Of a stretch of 64,000 bases of DNA, positions 7,829-17,132 are shown piece after piece. The stretch's first letter is position 1, and each line of letters begins with the position of its first letter. Location of the stretch: positions 248,001 through 312,000 of the forward strand of contig NZ_BOLK01000001.1 in NCBI RefSeq assembly GCF_016861565.1, given 5' to 3'. The notes beneath the pieces were generated by a model that was given only the letters and a program-made list of their open reading frames with translations, had not been told where the DNA came from and did not search any database. Both the position numbers and the translations under genes were made by a program. This DNA is from Secundilactobacillus yichangensis. GTDB lineage: Bacteria; Bacillota; Bacilli; Lactobacillales; Lactobacillaceae.

Positions 7829-8772
7829 AGTTTAACCACCTGTTCGCCCTCTGTTAGGGCATCCTCAGTTCCGTTCAAAAAATCAGTGATACTTTGTTTT
7901 GGCTTGCCGGCCGGTTGCAGTTCATTGATCTGCAGCGTCCCGTGGTTACCGGTGGATAATACCAGCCGGTGCTTTTCGTGCAGGACCACTTTGCCGGGAG
8001 TCAAGTCAGTTTTATCGGGTAATACCGTGACGTCCCAAAGCTTAGTACGGGTCCCCGACAAAATGATGTATGACGTTGGAAATGGCCGCAGCCCGCGAAT
8101 CTTAGCGTCAATCATTTCGGCGGACATGTTAAAGTCAACTTCTTCTTCATCCGGTTTAATGGTTGGCGAAAAAGTAACTTTTGATTCGTCCTGCGGCACC
8201 GGATGAACGTCACCGGTAATCAGCTTTGGCAAGGTTTCAAGTAGCAGATCACGTCCCAGCAGGCTTAATTTATCAAACATACTGCCCACGTCATCGGTCT
8301 TTTCAATTGGGATCTCCCGCTGGCTGATAATATCGCCAGCATCCATTTTCTTGACCATGTAAATAATTGAAACACCGGTCTTGGCATCATTATTCATCAC
8401 CGCATAGTGGACGGGAGCACCGCCGCGGTACTTTGGTAACAGTGACGCGTGAACGTTGATAGCTGCTATTTTGGCTGACTTCAACAGTTTGGTTGGTAGA
8501 AATTGCCCAAAAGCTGCGGTCACAATAAAATCGGGTGCCAATTCAATGGCCCGTGCCATCTCTTCGCTGCCACCGATTTTTTCTGGCTGTAAGACTTCGA
8601 TGTTGTGTGCAACAGCGACCTTTTTTACTGGTGAAGCCGTTAGGACATGCTTGCGTCCAACTGGTCGATCCGGTTGGGTAACAACGGCTTTCACATCGTA
8701 GTGATTTTGAATCAGTGCTTCTAAAATTGGCGCTGAAAATTCAGGTGTTCCCATGAATACGATTGATGTCAT
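7825..8772 (-). CDS. fmt: Methionyl-tRNA formyltransferase
   Basis: Formylates Met-tRNAfMet with 10-formyl-THF for translation initiation. Visible are TSIVFMGTPEFSAPIL at the N terminus, AFGQFLP, the catalytic-site block AINVHASLLPKYRGGAPV and GVSIIYMVKKMDAGD, and the C-terminal OB-like domain. I use the second ATG (8772, 315 aa), where the family sequence begins. The ATG at 8793 has AAGGAG just inside its reading frame and would add a lysine-rich heptapeptide. It follows priA closely. Confidence 0.95.
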   Translation of the reverse strand: MTSIVFMGTPEFSAPILEALIQNHYDVKAVVTQPDRPVGRKHVLTASPVKKVAVAHNIEVLQPEKIGGSEEMARAIELAPDFIVTAAFGQFLPTKLLKSAKIAAINVHASLLPKYRGGAPVHYAVMNNDAKTGVSIIYMVKKMDAGDIISQREIPIEKTDDVGSMFDKLSLLGRDLLLETLPKLITGDVHPVPQDESKVTFSPTIKPDEEEVDFNMSAEMIDAKIRGLRPFPTSYIILSGTRTKLWDVTVLPDKTDLTPGKVVLHEKHRLVLSTGNHGTLQINELQPAGKPKQSITDFLNGTEDALTEGEQVVKL

Positions 8773-8795
8773 GTTTTTTAATTTCTCCTTCATCG

Positions 8796-11210
8796 TTACA
8801 TAAAACTCATTGGGTTTCGGTCAATGGCAATCTGCAATCCGCCTCGGCTCTGTTTTTGTGCCTGTCCCAAAATACTGAACAGGGCATCATCTAACTGAGG
8901 TTCGCGTTTGTATTTGATTACCAATTGATAATAGTAGCGTTTATTCACTCTAGCAATTGCTCCAGGGGTTGGCCCCAGAATAATGGCCTGCGGGCTTAAA
9001 ACGGCCTTTAACTGCCGAACAATTTTAACCATTGCCTCGGCAGCTTTACGTTCGTCCACGTCACTGGCAGATACTTTGATTGCAAAATAATACGGCGGGT
9101 AATTGCCCCGGTGTCTCAGCTGCATCTCCCGGACAAAGAACTGCTCGTAGTTTTGCGTTTTCGCTAGTTGAATCGCGTAATGGTCGGGGTTATAGGTTTG
9201 AATGTAAACCTGCCCGGCCTTCTCAGCACGACCTGCCCGACCGCTGACCTGAGTCAGCAGCTGGAAGGTTCGTTCGCTGGCACGAAAATCCGGCAACCCT
9301 AACGCGGTGTCAGCGTTCAGTACGCCCACCAACGTTACGTTAGGAAAATCCAGCCCCTTTGCAATCATTTGTGTGCCTAATAAAATATCGGCCTTCTGAT
9401 CACCGAACTGCTTTAAGAGCCGTTCATGGGCGCCCTTGCGACGGGTGGTATCCACATCCATTCGGATCACCCGGGCATCAGGTAACAGCTCAGTTAATTC
9501 TTGTTGAACCTTCTGTGTTCCGGTACCGTAATATCGAATATGGCGGCCGTGACAATTTGGACAGACGTGAGGAATCGGTTCTTCGTGCCCGCAATAATGG
9601 CATTTCATCGTTTTGGTATCCATGTGCAGTGTCAGTGAAATATCACAGTTAGGGCATTGCAGCACAAAGCCGCAGTCCCGACACATCACAAATGAAGAAA
9701 AGCCCCGTCGGTTCAGCATTAACAGTGACTGTTCACCGCGTGACAGTCGCTCTTTAAGTGCCTGCAGCAGAACACCAGAAAAATTACTTTCCTTGTGGTG
9801 ACGTAATTCTTCAGTCATGTCAACGATGGTAACTTGCGGTAATTGCTGGTGATTGATTCGGCTAGGCAATAATAATCTAGTATACACGTTCTTTTCAGCC
9901 CGTGCTCGACTTTCTAGCGAAGGTGTTGCACTGCCTAATACAACTGGGCAATGGTGATAGCGTGAACGCCATAACGCCACGTCCCTGGCGTGATACCTTG
10001 GATTGTCGTCTTGTTTGTAGCTGCTTTCATGTTCTTCATCCACCACGATGACGCCTAAATTTGTCAGCGGTGCAAATACTGCGGAACGAGCGCCAACGAC
10101 AACTTGGGCTTCACCGCGCTGAATCCGTCGCCATTCGTCAAACCGTTCACCACCAGATAAACCGCTATGTAAAACGGCTACTTTTTGACCAAAACGGCCA
10201 CGGACCCGGCCAACGATCTGCGGTGTCAGCGAAATTTCCGGCACCAGCATTAAGGCTTGCTTACCACGTAACAGCGCGTTAGCAATCGCCTGTAAATACA
10301 CTTCCGTTTTACCGCTGCCAGTGACCCCTTCTAATAGGAACGTCTCGGGTTTTTCCTGATCGGTAGCTGCACAAATAGCGCTGACTGCCTTAGTTTGATC
10401 CGGATTTAACTGCAGTGGCTTGGTTTTAACAACCGCGGTCTGAAAAGGATCGCGATAGACTTCAACGGCTTTGCGTTTAAGCCAGCCATTAGCTTCTCCC
10501 GTTTTTAAAATACTGCTTGAAATCGCCATTTTATGTTCCAGTTCCGTTTGACTAATGGGTTCTGGATGACGCGTTAAATAATCAATTAACTTGGCCTGTT
10601 TAACCGCCGTTTTTCTCAGGCCATCCCGTGCAGCGGTTAATTCTGACGCACTCATAGCTGGTTTCACCATCACGACTTTTTTGACCTGGGACTTGCTGCT
10701 AACTTCGTAGCGCACGTTGACCAGATGCTGACGGTTAAGTGCCAGCAATTGCTTCACCGTTTCCGCTGGCAGTGAATCATCCCATAATAGTTTTGGCCGG
10801 TCGCCAAATAGACTTGTTCGGATGTCAGCAGGCAATTGGTCAGTGGGGCTTACCCACTTTTGATATTTTGCCTTGAGTGCATTTGGCAGCATGGTTTGCA
10901 GACAGGTAATCGTAAAGGCATACGTCCTGTTTGCCAGCCAATCTGAGAGCTGCATCAGCTCAGTATTGACCACTGGTGCCGGATCCATGACGGTATCAAT
11001 TGCTTTGAGTGTCACTTCCGGATCCGGTACAGCGTTCGACTTGACTTGCCACACAAACCCCTGAACCTTACGGCTGCCGTTACCGAAGGGTACCACCACC
11101 CGCATACCGGGCTGAAGCTGATCAACTAAGGCTGGCGGTATTTCATACGAATAAGGCGTATTGGTCTGCATCGTTGGCACATCCACGATGACCTCAGCGA
11201 TTTGCGTCAT
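8796..11210 (-). CDS. priA: Primosomal replication restart helicase PriA
   Basis: 3'-5' DNA helicase that reloads the replisome at stalled forks. An N-terminal DNA-binding domain precedes the superfamily 2 helicase core with EGVTGSGKTEVY (Walker A), DEEH (Walker B), GSATPS and the later helicase motifs. The PriA-specific zinc module lies within the core (CRDCGF, CPNC, CHYCGH, CPNCHG). The start is the ATG at 11210 (804 aa), with AAAGAGGG five bases upstream and one base after the coaBC stop. An ORF start 13 codons further upstream lacks such a site. Confidence 0.96.
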   Translation of the reverse strand: MTQIAEVIVDVPTMQTNTPYSYEIPPALVDQLQPGMRVVVPFGNGSRKVQGFVWQVKSNAVPDPEVTLKAIDTVMDPAPVVNTELMQLSDWLANRTYAFTITCLQTMLPNALKAKYQKWVSPTDQLPADIRTSLFGDRPKLLWDDSLPAETVKQLLALNRQHLVNVRYEVSSKSQVKKVVMVKPAMSASELTAARDGLRKTAVKQAKLIDYLTRHPEPISQTELEHKMAISSSILKTGEANGWLKRKAVEVYRDPFQTAVVKTKPLQLNPDQTKAVSAICAATDQEKPETFLLEGVTGSGKTEVYLQAIANALLRGKQALMLVPEISLTPQIVGRVRGRFGQKVAVLHSGLSGGERFDEWRRIQRGEAQVVVGARSAVFAPLTNLGVIVVDEEHESSYKQDDNPRYHARDVALWRSRYHHCPVVLGSATPSLESRARAEKNVYTRLLLPSRINHQQLPQVTIVDMTEELRHHKESNFSGVLLQALKERLSRGEQSLLMLNRRGFSSFVMCRDCGFVLQCPNCDISLTLHMDTKTMKCHYCGHEEPIPHVCPNCHGRHIRYYGTGTQKVQQELTELLPDARVIRMDVDTTRRKGAHERLLKQFGDQKADILLGTQMIAKGLDFPNVTLVGVLNADTALGLPDFRASERTFQLLTQVSGRAGRAEKAGQVYIQTYNPDHYAIQLAKTQNYEQFFVREMQLRHRGNYPPYYFAIKVSASDVDERKAAEAMVKIVRQLKAVLSPQAIILGPTPGAIARVNKRYYYQLVIKYKREPQLDDALFSILGQAQKQSRGGLQIAIDRNPMSFM

Positions 11211-11211
11211 A

Positions 11212-12423
11212 CTATCCCTCTTTTTGGACACGTTGGCTGATTTGATCAACTACTTGCTTGGCAATGGTGTGTTTATCAGCCAACGTGGTTTTAATTGGCG
11301 CCTGGTCGGGCTGTAAAATAGTGACTTGGTTCGTGTCACCATTAAAACCGACACCAGGCTTTGAAACATCGTTTGCAATCAATAAGTCCAGCTGTTTGCT
11401 GACCAGTTTATGCTGGGCATTATCCAGCAGATTTTGAGTTTCCGCTGCAAAGCCCACGGTAATTTGACCGGGTTGTTTCAGTTTTGCAACCTGCTTTAAG
11501 ATATCAGCTGTTTTAGTCAGTTTAATGGTCATTTGATCGTTATCAGCAGATTTCTTGATCTTCTGATCCGCACTGCTGACGGGTTTAAAATCAGCAACCG
11601 CCGCTGCCATGACCAAAATGTCGGTCTGTTTGAATGCCGTGGTAACAGCTTCAGCCAAGTCTTCAGTAGTTAACACGGACACAAACTTAACACCTGCTGG
11701 GACTTTTAACTTAGTCGGTGCCGAAATAAGTGTTACTTCAGCTCCGCGCTGCTGCATCTCTTCGGCGATTGCATACCCCATTTTACCGGAAGAATCATTG
11801 GTAATAAACCGGACTGGATCAATTCGCTCACGGGTTCCGCCAGCGGTCACAATCACTTTTTTACCGGTTAACGGTGTCTTCCGCGGACGAAGGTCCTTTA
11901 TCGCCCGCATGATTTCTTCGGGTTCCGGCATCCTGCCGCGGCCACTATAGCCTTCAGCAAGGAAACCGCTGGCTGGAGTCATGACAGAGATACCGTCCTG
12001 CTTTAACGTTGCAATATTTCGTGCTGTGGCTGGATTGTCCAGCATGTGCTGATTCATAGTGGGGACCACTAATTTAGGTGCGCTGGTAGCCATTAGCGTC
12101 AAACTGGCCATATCATCTGCGATGCCATTAGCTAGCTTGCCAATAATATCAGCAGTTGCAGGTGCTACCACAGCCAAATCAGTCCAGTCCGCCAGCTCAA
12201 TATGATCCACCGCTTTTACGTCGGTGCCAGCAAACATATCCGTTGCCACCGCGTTCTTCGATAAGACTTGAAAACTTAGCGGTGTTACAAAAGCCTCTGC
12301 AGCTTTAGTCATCACAACGCGAACCGAGACCCCGTCTTTAACTAACAGGCGGGTCAGTACCAGCGCTTTATAAGCTGCAATACTGCCAGTAACATATAAT
12401 GCTACGTGCCGTTGTTCGGCCAT
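11212..12423 (-). CDS. coaBC: Bifunctional phosphopantothenoylcysteine decarboxylase / phosphopantothenate-cysteine ligase
   Basis: Joins cysteine to 4'-phosphopantothenate and decarboxylates the product to 4'-phosphopantetheine on the way to coenzyme A. The N-terminal flavoprotein domain shows LYVTGSIAAYKA, the PASANT-like VVAPATADIIGKLANGIAD and the substrate clamp TMNQHML. The C-terminal CoaB domain shows VTAGGTRERIDPVRFITNDSSGKMG. The start is the ATG at 12423 (403 aa), preceded by GGGGG at 8 bases; an upstream in-frame ATG runs back into the promoter. CoA supply suits the fatty-acid cluster elsewhere in the window. Confidence 0.95.
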   Translation of the reverse strand: MAEQRHVALYVTGSIAAYKALVLTRLLVKDGVSVRVVMTKAAEAFVTPLSFQVLSKNAVATDMFAGTDVKAVDHIELADWTDLAVVAPATADIIGKLANGIADDMASLTLMATSAPKLVVPTMNQHMLDNPATARNIATLKQDGISVMTPASGFLAEGYSGRGRMPEPEEIMRAIKDLRPRKTPLTGKKVIVTAGGTRERIDPVRFITNDSSGKMGYAIAEEMQQRGAEVTLISAPTKLKVPAGVKFVSVLTTEDLAEAVTTAFKQTDILVMAAAVADFKPVSSADQKIKKSADNDQMTIKLTKTADILKQVAKLKQPGQITVGFAAETQNLLDNAQHKLVSKQLDLLIANDVSKPGVGFNGDTNQVTILQPDQAPIKTTLADKHTIAKQVVDQISQRVQKEG

Positions 12424-12460
12424 TTTAAATTCCCCCAAACGTCTCGTCAATTTAACTCTC

Positions 12461-12469
12461 ATTGTACCA
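12461..12469 (-). promoter_or_regulatory. Probable extended -10 promoter of coaBC
   Basis: The minus strand reads TGGTACAAT: a TGn extension directly joined to a TACAAT -10, about 38 bases before the coaBC start and downstream of a hairpin that could end the gmk-rpoZ message. No good -35 is present. Confidence 0.45.
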
Positions 12470-12490
12470 GAGTGAGTGGCTCCTTGCATA

Positions 12491-12540
12491 AACAAAACCG
12501 CCATTTTAACGCCCATCAGTAGGGAATCAAAACAGCGGTT
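12491..12540 (-). terminator. Terminator-like hairpin between rpoZ and coaBC
   Basis: On the minus strand AACCGC-TG-TTTT pairs with AAAA-TG-GCGGTT (535-540 and 496-501 of the 12 kb block), with a small internal TG/TG loop and a 21-base loop, then a GTTTTG tail. It may fully or partly separate gmk-rpoZ from coaBC onward. Confidence 0.55.
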
Positions 12541-12553
12541 CTTGAATTATTTA

Positions 12554-12769
12554 TTAGCTAATTGAATCCGTTTCGTCTGGGTCAATGATCACTTTACCAG
12601 CCGCAATTTCTTCCAGTGCTTGGCCAATGGTCTTTGGTGATTCATAATTGTCCAGAAGCGGCTTAGCGCCAGCTTCCAGTTCGTGTGCCCGCTTACTAGC
12701 AAGCATAATCAATGAATAACGGGAATTAACACGTTCAAGTAACTTATCTACTGATGGGTATAATAACAT
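12554..12769 (-). CDS. rpoZ: DNA-directed RNA polymerase omega subunit
   Basis: Small subunit that stabilises beta' in RNA polymerase. The 71-residue product shows the omega core: [27 protein letters not shown], then the [10 protein letters not shown] segment, with an acidic tail. It lies one base after gmk, the usual gmk-rpoZ pair. Confidence 0.95.
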   Translation of the reverse strand: MLLYPSVDKLLERVNSRYSLIMLASKRAHELEAGAKPLLDNYESPKTIGQALEEIAAGKVIIDPDETDSIS

Positions 12770-12770
12770 T

Positions 12771-13391
12771 CTATTCGTCTCCCTCTAATAACATCTGTTC
12801 ATAATCTGGCATCACGCGATTGACCCGTAATCGTTCAGAACGAATGATGGTTCGGATACGGGCCACTGCGTTTTCAACTTCGTCATTGACAACAGCGTAA
12901 TCATAATTACGCATCATTTTAATTTCGCCAACCGCCTTTTTGATGCGCGCGTTGATCACGCTCATCTCTTCGGTACCGCGGTTGATCAGTCGGTGCTTTA
13001 ATTCCATTAAATCAGGTGGCGTCAAGAAGACGAAGACGGCATCTGGACAGTTTGCCCGAACCTGCATCGCACCATTGACTTCGATTTCCAAGAATACATC
13101 CTTACCTGAATCTAAGGTCTCATTTACATATTTTAATGGCGTACCGTAGTAGTTGTCAACATACTTGGCATATTCGAGCATTTCGCCATTTTTAATGTTC
13201 TCTTCGAACTGTTCTTTTGAAACGAAGAAATAATCGACACCATCCCGTTCACCTTCACGAGGTTTTCGGGTGGTCATGGAAATGGAGTACTGAAAGTCAG
13301 TGTCTGGTTCGTCAAACAAAGCTTTACGAACGGTCCCTTTTCCGACACCGGACGGCCCAGATAACACAATCAACATACCTCTTTTAGTCAT
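12771..13391 (-). CDS. gmk: Guanylate kinase
   Basis: Phosphorylates GMP to GDP with ATP. It shows the P-loop [11 protein letters not shown], the GMP-binding [11 protein letters not shown] and GVDYFFV, and the lid region. At 206 aa it is of usual size. The first ATG has AAGGGGATC seven bases upstream, so I keep it. It heads the transcript that continues with rpoZ. Confidence 0.96.
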   Translation of the reverse strand: MTKRGMLIVLSGPSGVGKGTVRKALFDEPDTDFQYSISMTTRKPREGERDGVDYFFVSKEQFEENIKNGEMLEYAKYVDNYYGTPLKYVNETLDSGKDVFLEIEVNGAMQVRANCPDAVFVFLTPPDLMELKHRLINRGTEEMSVINARIKKAVGEIKMMRNYDYAVVNDEVENAVARIRTIIRSERLRVNRVMPDYEQMLLEGDE

Positions 13392-13435
13392 TACTTGAGA
13401 TCCCCTTATATAGTTTCAGAGTGATAATAGAAACC

Positions 13436-13465
13436 ATTATCGCACGTGGCACCGGGCTTTGACAA
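13436..13465 (-). promoter_or_regulatory. Promoter of gmk-rpoZ
   Basis: Minus-strand TTGTCA (13460-13465), an 18-base spacer, GATAAT (13436-13441), 45 bases upstream of gmk. Confidence 0.6.
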
Positions 13466-13504
13466 GCTTTAGCTAATATTTTTCAAAATAATCGATATTT
13501 AGGC

Positions 13505-13533
13505 TTGCAAAACCAAACGTAGGTTCGTATAAT
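13505..13533 (+). promoter_or_regulatory. Strong promoter of the 105-aa plus-strand gene
   Basis: TTGCAA (13505-13510), exactly 17 bases, then a perfect TATAAT (13528-13533). It drives the divergent small gene and is separate from the gmk promoter. Confidence 0.75.
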
Positions 13534-13566
13534 AATAAATGCAAACAAACGTTCGAGGTGATTAAA

Positions 13567-13884
13567 ATGTCCAATCAAGTATCTGCAATTAAAAAGATTT
13601 CGTCCCAGCTAAACGATCGTTACCGTCAGTTTTTAGTAATGGATAACGCCGAACCTATGGGAATGCCGCAGAAACAACGAGAATACTTTTTGGCTCAGGC
13701 ACTGACCCGTCACTATCACGTCATACTTCACCTACGTCATACTGGTGAAGAACAGGTGTTAATGTCAGGTTACCTCGCTAAGGGGCCAAAAGATACTTTG
13801 TTAGTCACGAATGCCAGTCAGAATATTACTCAAGTCGCACATTTAAATCAGATTATGTTTGTCGAACGAAACGATTACCGTTAA
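13567..13884 (+). CDS. Hypothetical protein, 105 aa
   Basis: Not a family I can name. The start is the ATG at 13567, with GAGGTG six bases upstream (the GTG at 13558 is part of that site). The first third is probably helical and charged (SAIKKISSQLNDRYRQF); the rest is predominantly beta (YHVILHLRH, VLMSGYLAK, DTLLVTN, QIMFVERN). The pattern faintly recalls YolD-like small proteins, but I would not assign it. It has its own strong promoter and a terminator, so it is a one-gene unit diverging from gmk. Confidence 0.7.
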   Translation: MSNQVSAIKKISSQLNDRYRQFLVMDNAEPMGMPQKQREYFLAQALTRHYHVILHLRHTGEEQVLMSGYLAKGPKDTLLVTNASQNITQVAHLNQIMFVERNDYR

Positions 13885-13920
13885 TCATTAAAAGACGTTA
13901 TATCCAGAATTGATTATTGT

Positions 13921-13966
13921 AAAGGCGTGTTAGTTTTCCTAATTCAGGAACTGCTAACGCGCCTTT
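13921..13966. terminator. Bidirectional terminator between the small gene and recN
   Basis: AAAGGCG-T-GTTAG pairs with CTAAC-G-CGCCTTT. T-rich sequence lies on the plus side, and the mirror-image A run on the left serves the minus strand. It separates convergent transcripts. Confidence 0.8.
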
Positions 13967-13978
13967 ATTTTTGAATGA

Positions 13979-15682
13979 TCAAGCACGTGACTGTTTTTCC
14001 TCAGTCGCCATATCCAATAATTCCTTAGCATGATCCAAAGTCAGTTCGGTGACCGTGGTGCCGGCCAGCATCCGGGCAAGTTCTTTCACCCGATCCGTTT
14101 GATCCAACTTTTTAATGTGGGTAACGGTCCGCTTCCCTTTCACCTGCTTATCAATAAAGTAATGGTGGTCACTCATCGCAGCCACTTGCGGTAAATGCGT
14201 GATGCATAGTACCTGCGAATCATTGGCAATACCGCTGATCTTTTCGGCAATAGCTTGTGCGACCCGGCCTGAAACACCGGTATCAACTTCGTCAAAAATG
14301 ATCGATGTCACACCTTGCGACTTGGAGAAAATCGTCTTCAGTGCCAGCATCAGGCGTGATAGTTCACCCCCCGATGCGATTTTAGCTAACGGCCGAATCT
14401 CTTCACCAGGGTTAGGTTGAATGTAAAACTCAATGTCGTCCATTCCAGTGGCAAAATACTGCTGATCATTGGTTGGTTTAAACCGAACCTGGAACACCGT
14501 TTTTGACATATATAAATCCTTCAGTTCCGACTGAATGGCCTTTTCAAGTTTGGCTGAAATTTTTTTACGTTCTGCAGTTAATTGCTGACCATACTTGATT
14601 AACTGCCGTTCTTTTTTATCTAGCTGTTCATCCAGATCACTTTCGTCAATTTCAGCAGCTTCCATATCGGCCAGCTCTTTTTTGATTTTGGCTAAATAGT
14701 TCAAGATTTGCTTTTCCGAATCGCCGTACTTCCGCTTTAACTGGTGAATAACATCTAACCGGGCTTCGATTTCATCCAGTTTATTATCATCCCACTCTAG
14801 CTGATCAACCTGTTTGGAAATCTCGCCGGAGGCATCTTGCAGTGCATAGTAAGCCGACTGCAAGGAATCCGAGAGCTGTTTAAAATCAGGGTCTAGATCC
14901 GCAATCGATGATAATGAATCCATAGCCTTACCGCTTAAATCCAAAGCACCAGTAGACTCCTCATCGCCGTTTAAGGCCAAGTACCCTTCCTGCAGCGCAG
15001 TATTGATTTTTTGGAAGTTCATTAAACGGTCACGCTGCTGACTCAACGTGGTTTCTTCGTCCGGCTGTAGTTGGGCGTCTTCAATTTCCTTCACCTGAAA
15101 ACGTAGCATATCTAACCGCTGTGCCCACTCTTTTTGGTGAGTATTGCGGGAAATCATTGAATGGTGCAAATGCTGGTAGTCCTGGTAAGTTGTCTGATAT
15201 TTTGACTTGATTGCCGAGAGTTCATCGCCACCGAATTCATCCAGTAAACGTAAGTGCTTATCCGGCTGCATCAGTTCCTGATGCTCGTTTTGACCATGAA
15301 TATCCACGATGGTCTCACCCAGTTGTTTCAGCGTACTGGTGTTTACCAGCATGCCGTTAATACGGCAAACGTTACGGCCACTGCGATAAATTTCCCGCTG
15401 TAAAATCACCGTTCCGTCATCGTGATCAATGCCCAATTCATCGAGTTGATGATAAGTCTGACCGTTTTTGGGGAATACGAAAGCCCCTTGGATGATGGCT
15501 TTATCGGCGCCAGTGCGCACGAAATGCTGTGAACCGCGACCGCCAGCCAAAAGACCAACGGCATCAATAATGATTGACTTTCCCGCTCCGGTTTCACCCG
15601 TCAGAACCGTCATGCCATTTTCAAATTCAACATCCAAACTGGCAATAATCGCAAAATTTTTAATTGAAAGTTCCTGAAGCAC
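13979..15682 (-). CDS. recN: DNA repair protein RecN
   Basis: SMC-like ATPase acting early in double-strand break repair. It has the N-terminal LSIKNFAIIASLDVEF and Walker A TGETGAGKS, a central coiled-coil region rich in Gln/Glu/Lys (about 160-370), and at the C terminus the ABC signature ASGGELSRLMLALK, Walker B IIFDEVDTGVSG and the D-loop. The start is GTG at 15682, with AGGGGG seven bases upstream; length is 567 aa, as in other Firmicutes. It has its own terminator with argR upstream. Confidence 0.96.
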   Translation of the reverse strand: MLQELSIKNFAIIASLDVEFENGMTVLTGETGAGKSIIIDAVGLLAGGRGSQHFVRTGADKAIIQGAFVFPKNGQTYHQLDELGIDHDDGTVILQREIYRSGRNVCRINGMLVNTSTLKQLGETIVDIHGQNEHQELMQPDKHLRLLDEFGGDELSAIKSKYQTTYQDYQHLHHSMISRNTHQKEWAQRLDMLRFQVKEIEDAQLQPDEETTLSQQRDRLMNFQKINTALQEGYLALNGDEESTGALDLSGKAMDSLSSIADLDPDFKQLSDSLQSAYYALQDASGEISKQVDQLEWDDNKLDEIEARLDVIHQLKRKYGDSEKQILNYLAKIKKELADMEAAEIDESDLDEQLDKKERQLIKYGQQLTAERKKISAKLEKAIQSELKDLYMSKTVFQVRFKPTNDQQYFATGMDDIEFYIQPNPGEEIRPLAKIASGGELSRLMLALKTIFSKSQGVTSIIFDEVDTGVSGRVAQAIAEKISGIANDSQVLCITHLPQVAAMSDHHYFIDKQVKGKRTVTHIKKLDQTDRVKELARMLAGTTVTELTLDHAKELLDMATEEKQSRA

Positions 15683-15728
15683 CGCATTACCCCCTATGAG
15701 TTGTCTAGACTAATTATACCCGATAACT

Positions 15729-15772
15729 GAAAAACGAGCTAGACCAGACACTTGGCGCCAGCCTAACTCGTT
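15729..15772 (-). terminator. Terminator downstream of argR
   Basis: On the minus strand AACGAGTTAG and CTAGCTCGTT form a 10-bp stem (one U-G pair), followed by TTTTTC. It lies three bases after the argR stop and separates argR from recN. Confidence 0.8.
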
Positions 15773-15774
15773 GC

Positions 15775-16227
15775 TTATTCTAATAAATCGTTAATGTTCG
15801 ACTCCAGCTGCAACGCGCCATCGTTATTCTTGCAAATTGCCAGAACAGTGGAATCATCGCCAATAACGCCAAAAACGAACTCATAATCCATTTCTTCAAT
15901 CATCGATGCCAATGCATGTCCATTACCAGGTAAAACCTTAATAATGACATCCTTATCCTGAACGCCCATGCTGACATATGCGTCTTGAAGTGTCCGCGTT
16001 AACTTTTTCTTGGTGTCTAACGTTTTTTGAATTGGCATATTGTAACGATAGCCACCAGAAGCAGCGGGTACTTTTACTAACTGCATTTCTTTGATATCCC
16101 GTGAAATCGTGGCTTGAGTCACGTGAATGTTTTGCTCTTCAAGCAAGCGAACAAAATCTTCCTGTCGTTCAATGTCCTGTGAACTTAGTAATTGACGAAT
16201 TAAACGCTGTCGGTCCTGTTTCTTCAC
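15775..16227 (-). CDS. argR: Arginine repressor, ArgR/AhrC family
   Basis: Arginine-sensing regulator of arginine metabolism; in many Firmicutes a copy sits beside recN and may act at other sites. The N-terminal winged helix shows KQDRQRLIRQLL and the recognition helix TQATISRDIKEMQLVKV. The C-terminal hexamerisation and arginine-binding domain has PGNGHALASMI and VIGDDSTVLAIC. At 150 aa it is full length. No arginine genes are nearby. Confidence 0.92.
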   Translation of the reverse strand: MKKQDRQRLIRQLLSSQDIERQEDFVRLLEEQNIHVTQATISRDIKEMQLVKVPAASGGYRYNMPIQKTLDTKKKLTRTLQDAYVSMGVQDKDVIIKVLPGNGHALASMIEEMDYEFVFGVIGDDSTVLAICKNNDGALQLESNINDLLE

Positions 16228-16307
16228 GTCGCACCATCTCCTTCGGGAAAAATCATTTAGCTATATCATACAGCTAAGATGACCATTTTAAAAGTAAAAT
16301 GCGAATT

Positions 16308-17123
16308 TTATGCAGTTAATATTCGATGCGCTGATTCGACGGTTCCAGCAACATCAATGTTAGAAGCAATTTCAGGTGTTCCAGCAACGGATTTCAAGTG
16401 AATAAGGAATTCAATGTTGCCTTCACCACCAGTGATTGGTGAAAAATCAAGGTGCATGGGACTAAAACCATTATCAACGGCTAATTGGATCACTTTTTGA
16501 ATGACACTTTCGTGGATTTTCGGATCTTTAACAATGCCGTGTTTGCCCACGTGTTCACGTCCGGCTTCAAACTGCGGTTTGATTAGGGCAACTACCTCGC
16601 CATTTTCCACCAAAATCTGTTTTAGTGGCGGTAGAATCAAGCTCAATGAAATGAACGAAACGTCAATAGAAGAAAAGCTTGGCTGCCCCTTAGTAAAGTC
16701 TTCTGGTTTGCTGTAGCGGAAGTTAGTGTGTTCCATGACCACGACTCTGGGATCCTGACGCAGTTTCCAAACCAGTTGGTTGCTGCCAACATCCAAAGCG
16801 TAGGACATTTTAGCACCGTTTTGCAGCATCACATCCGTAAAACCGCCAGTCGACGAACCAATGTCCAGTACAATACGACCGTTCACGTCAATGTTAAAGA
16901 CTTTGAGGGCTTTAGCTAGTTTAAAGCCCCCTCGGCTAACGTACGGTATCGGCTTGCCCTTGATGTGCAGGTCAGTATCCACCGGAATTTTGACGCCGGG
17001 TTTATCCAGCCGTTCTTCATTATTGCCAAGTACTTCGCCCGCCATCACAGCCCGCTTAGCCTGTTCACGGGATTCGAATAATCCTTGGGTTACGAGTAAT
17101 ACATCAACGCGTTGTTTTTCCAT
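16308..17123 (-). CDS. tlyA: TlyA-family rRNA methyltransferase (YqxC type)
   Basis: Predicted 2'-O-methyltransferase, historically called haemolysin-like. Residues 1-60 are an S4 RNA-binding domain (QRVDVLLVTQGLFESREQAKRAVMAG). The remainder is a FtsJ-like Rossmann domain with LDIGSSTGGFTDVMLQ, ALDVGSNQLVWKL, SIDVSFISL and LIKPQFE. A GGGAG ribosome site precedes the ATG. It follows ispA by nine bases in the nusB-to-argR stretch, the order seen in B. subtilis around yqxC. Substrate specificity is inferred from the family. Confidence 0.9.
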   Translation of the reverse strand: MEKQRVDVLLVTQGLFESREQAKRAVMAGEVLGNNEERLDKPGVKIPVDTDLHIKGKPIPYVSRGGFKLAKALKVFNIDVNGRIVLDIGSSTGGFTDVMLQNGAKMSYALDVGSNQLVWKLRQDPRVVVMEHTNFRYSKPEDFTKGQPSFSSIDVSFISLSLILPPLKQILVENGEVVALIKPQFEAGREHVGKHGIVKDPKIHESVIQKVIQLAVDNGFSPMHLDFSPITGGEGNIEFLIHLKSVAGTPEIASNIDVAGTVESAHRILTA

Positions 17124-17132
17124 AACGACTCC

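Noticed and set aside
16257-16313. Possible ARG boxes around argR (TTAGCT...AGCTAA inverted repeat and TGCATAAAATTCGCA)
   Set aside because: Neither fits the ARG-box consensus well; the first is only a 6-base repeat and the second overlaps the tlyA stop codon without good symmetry.
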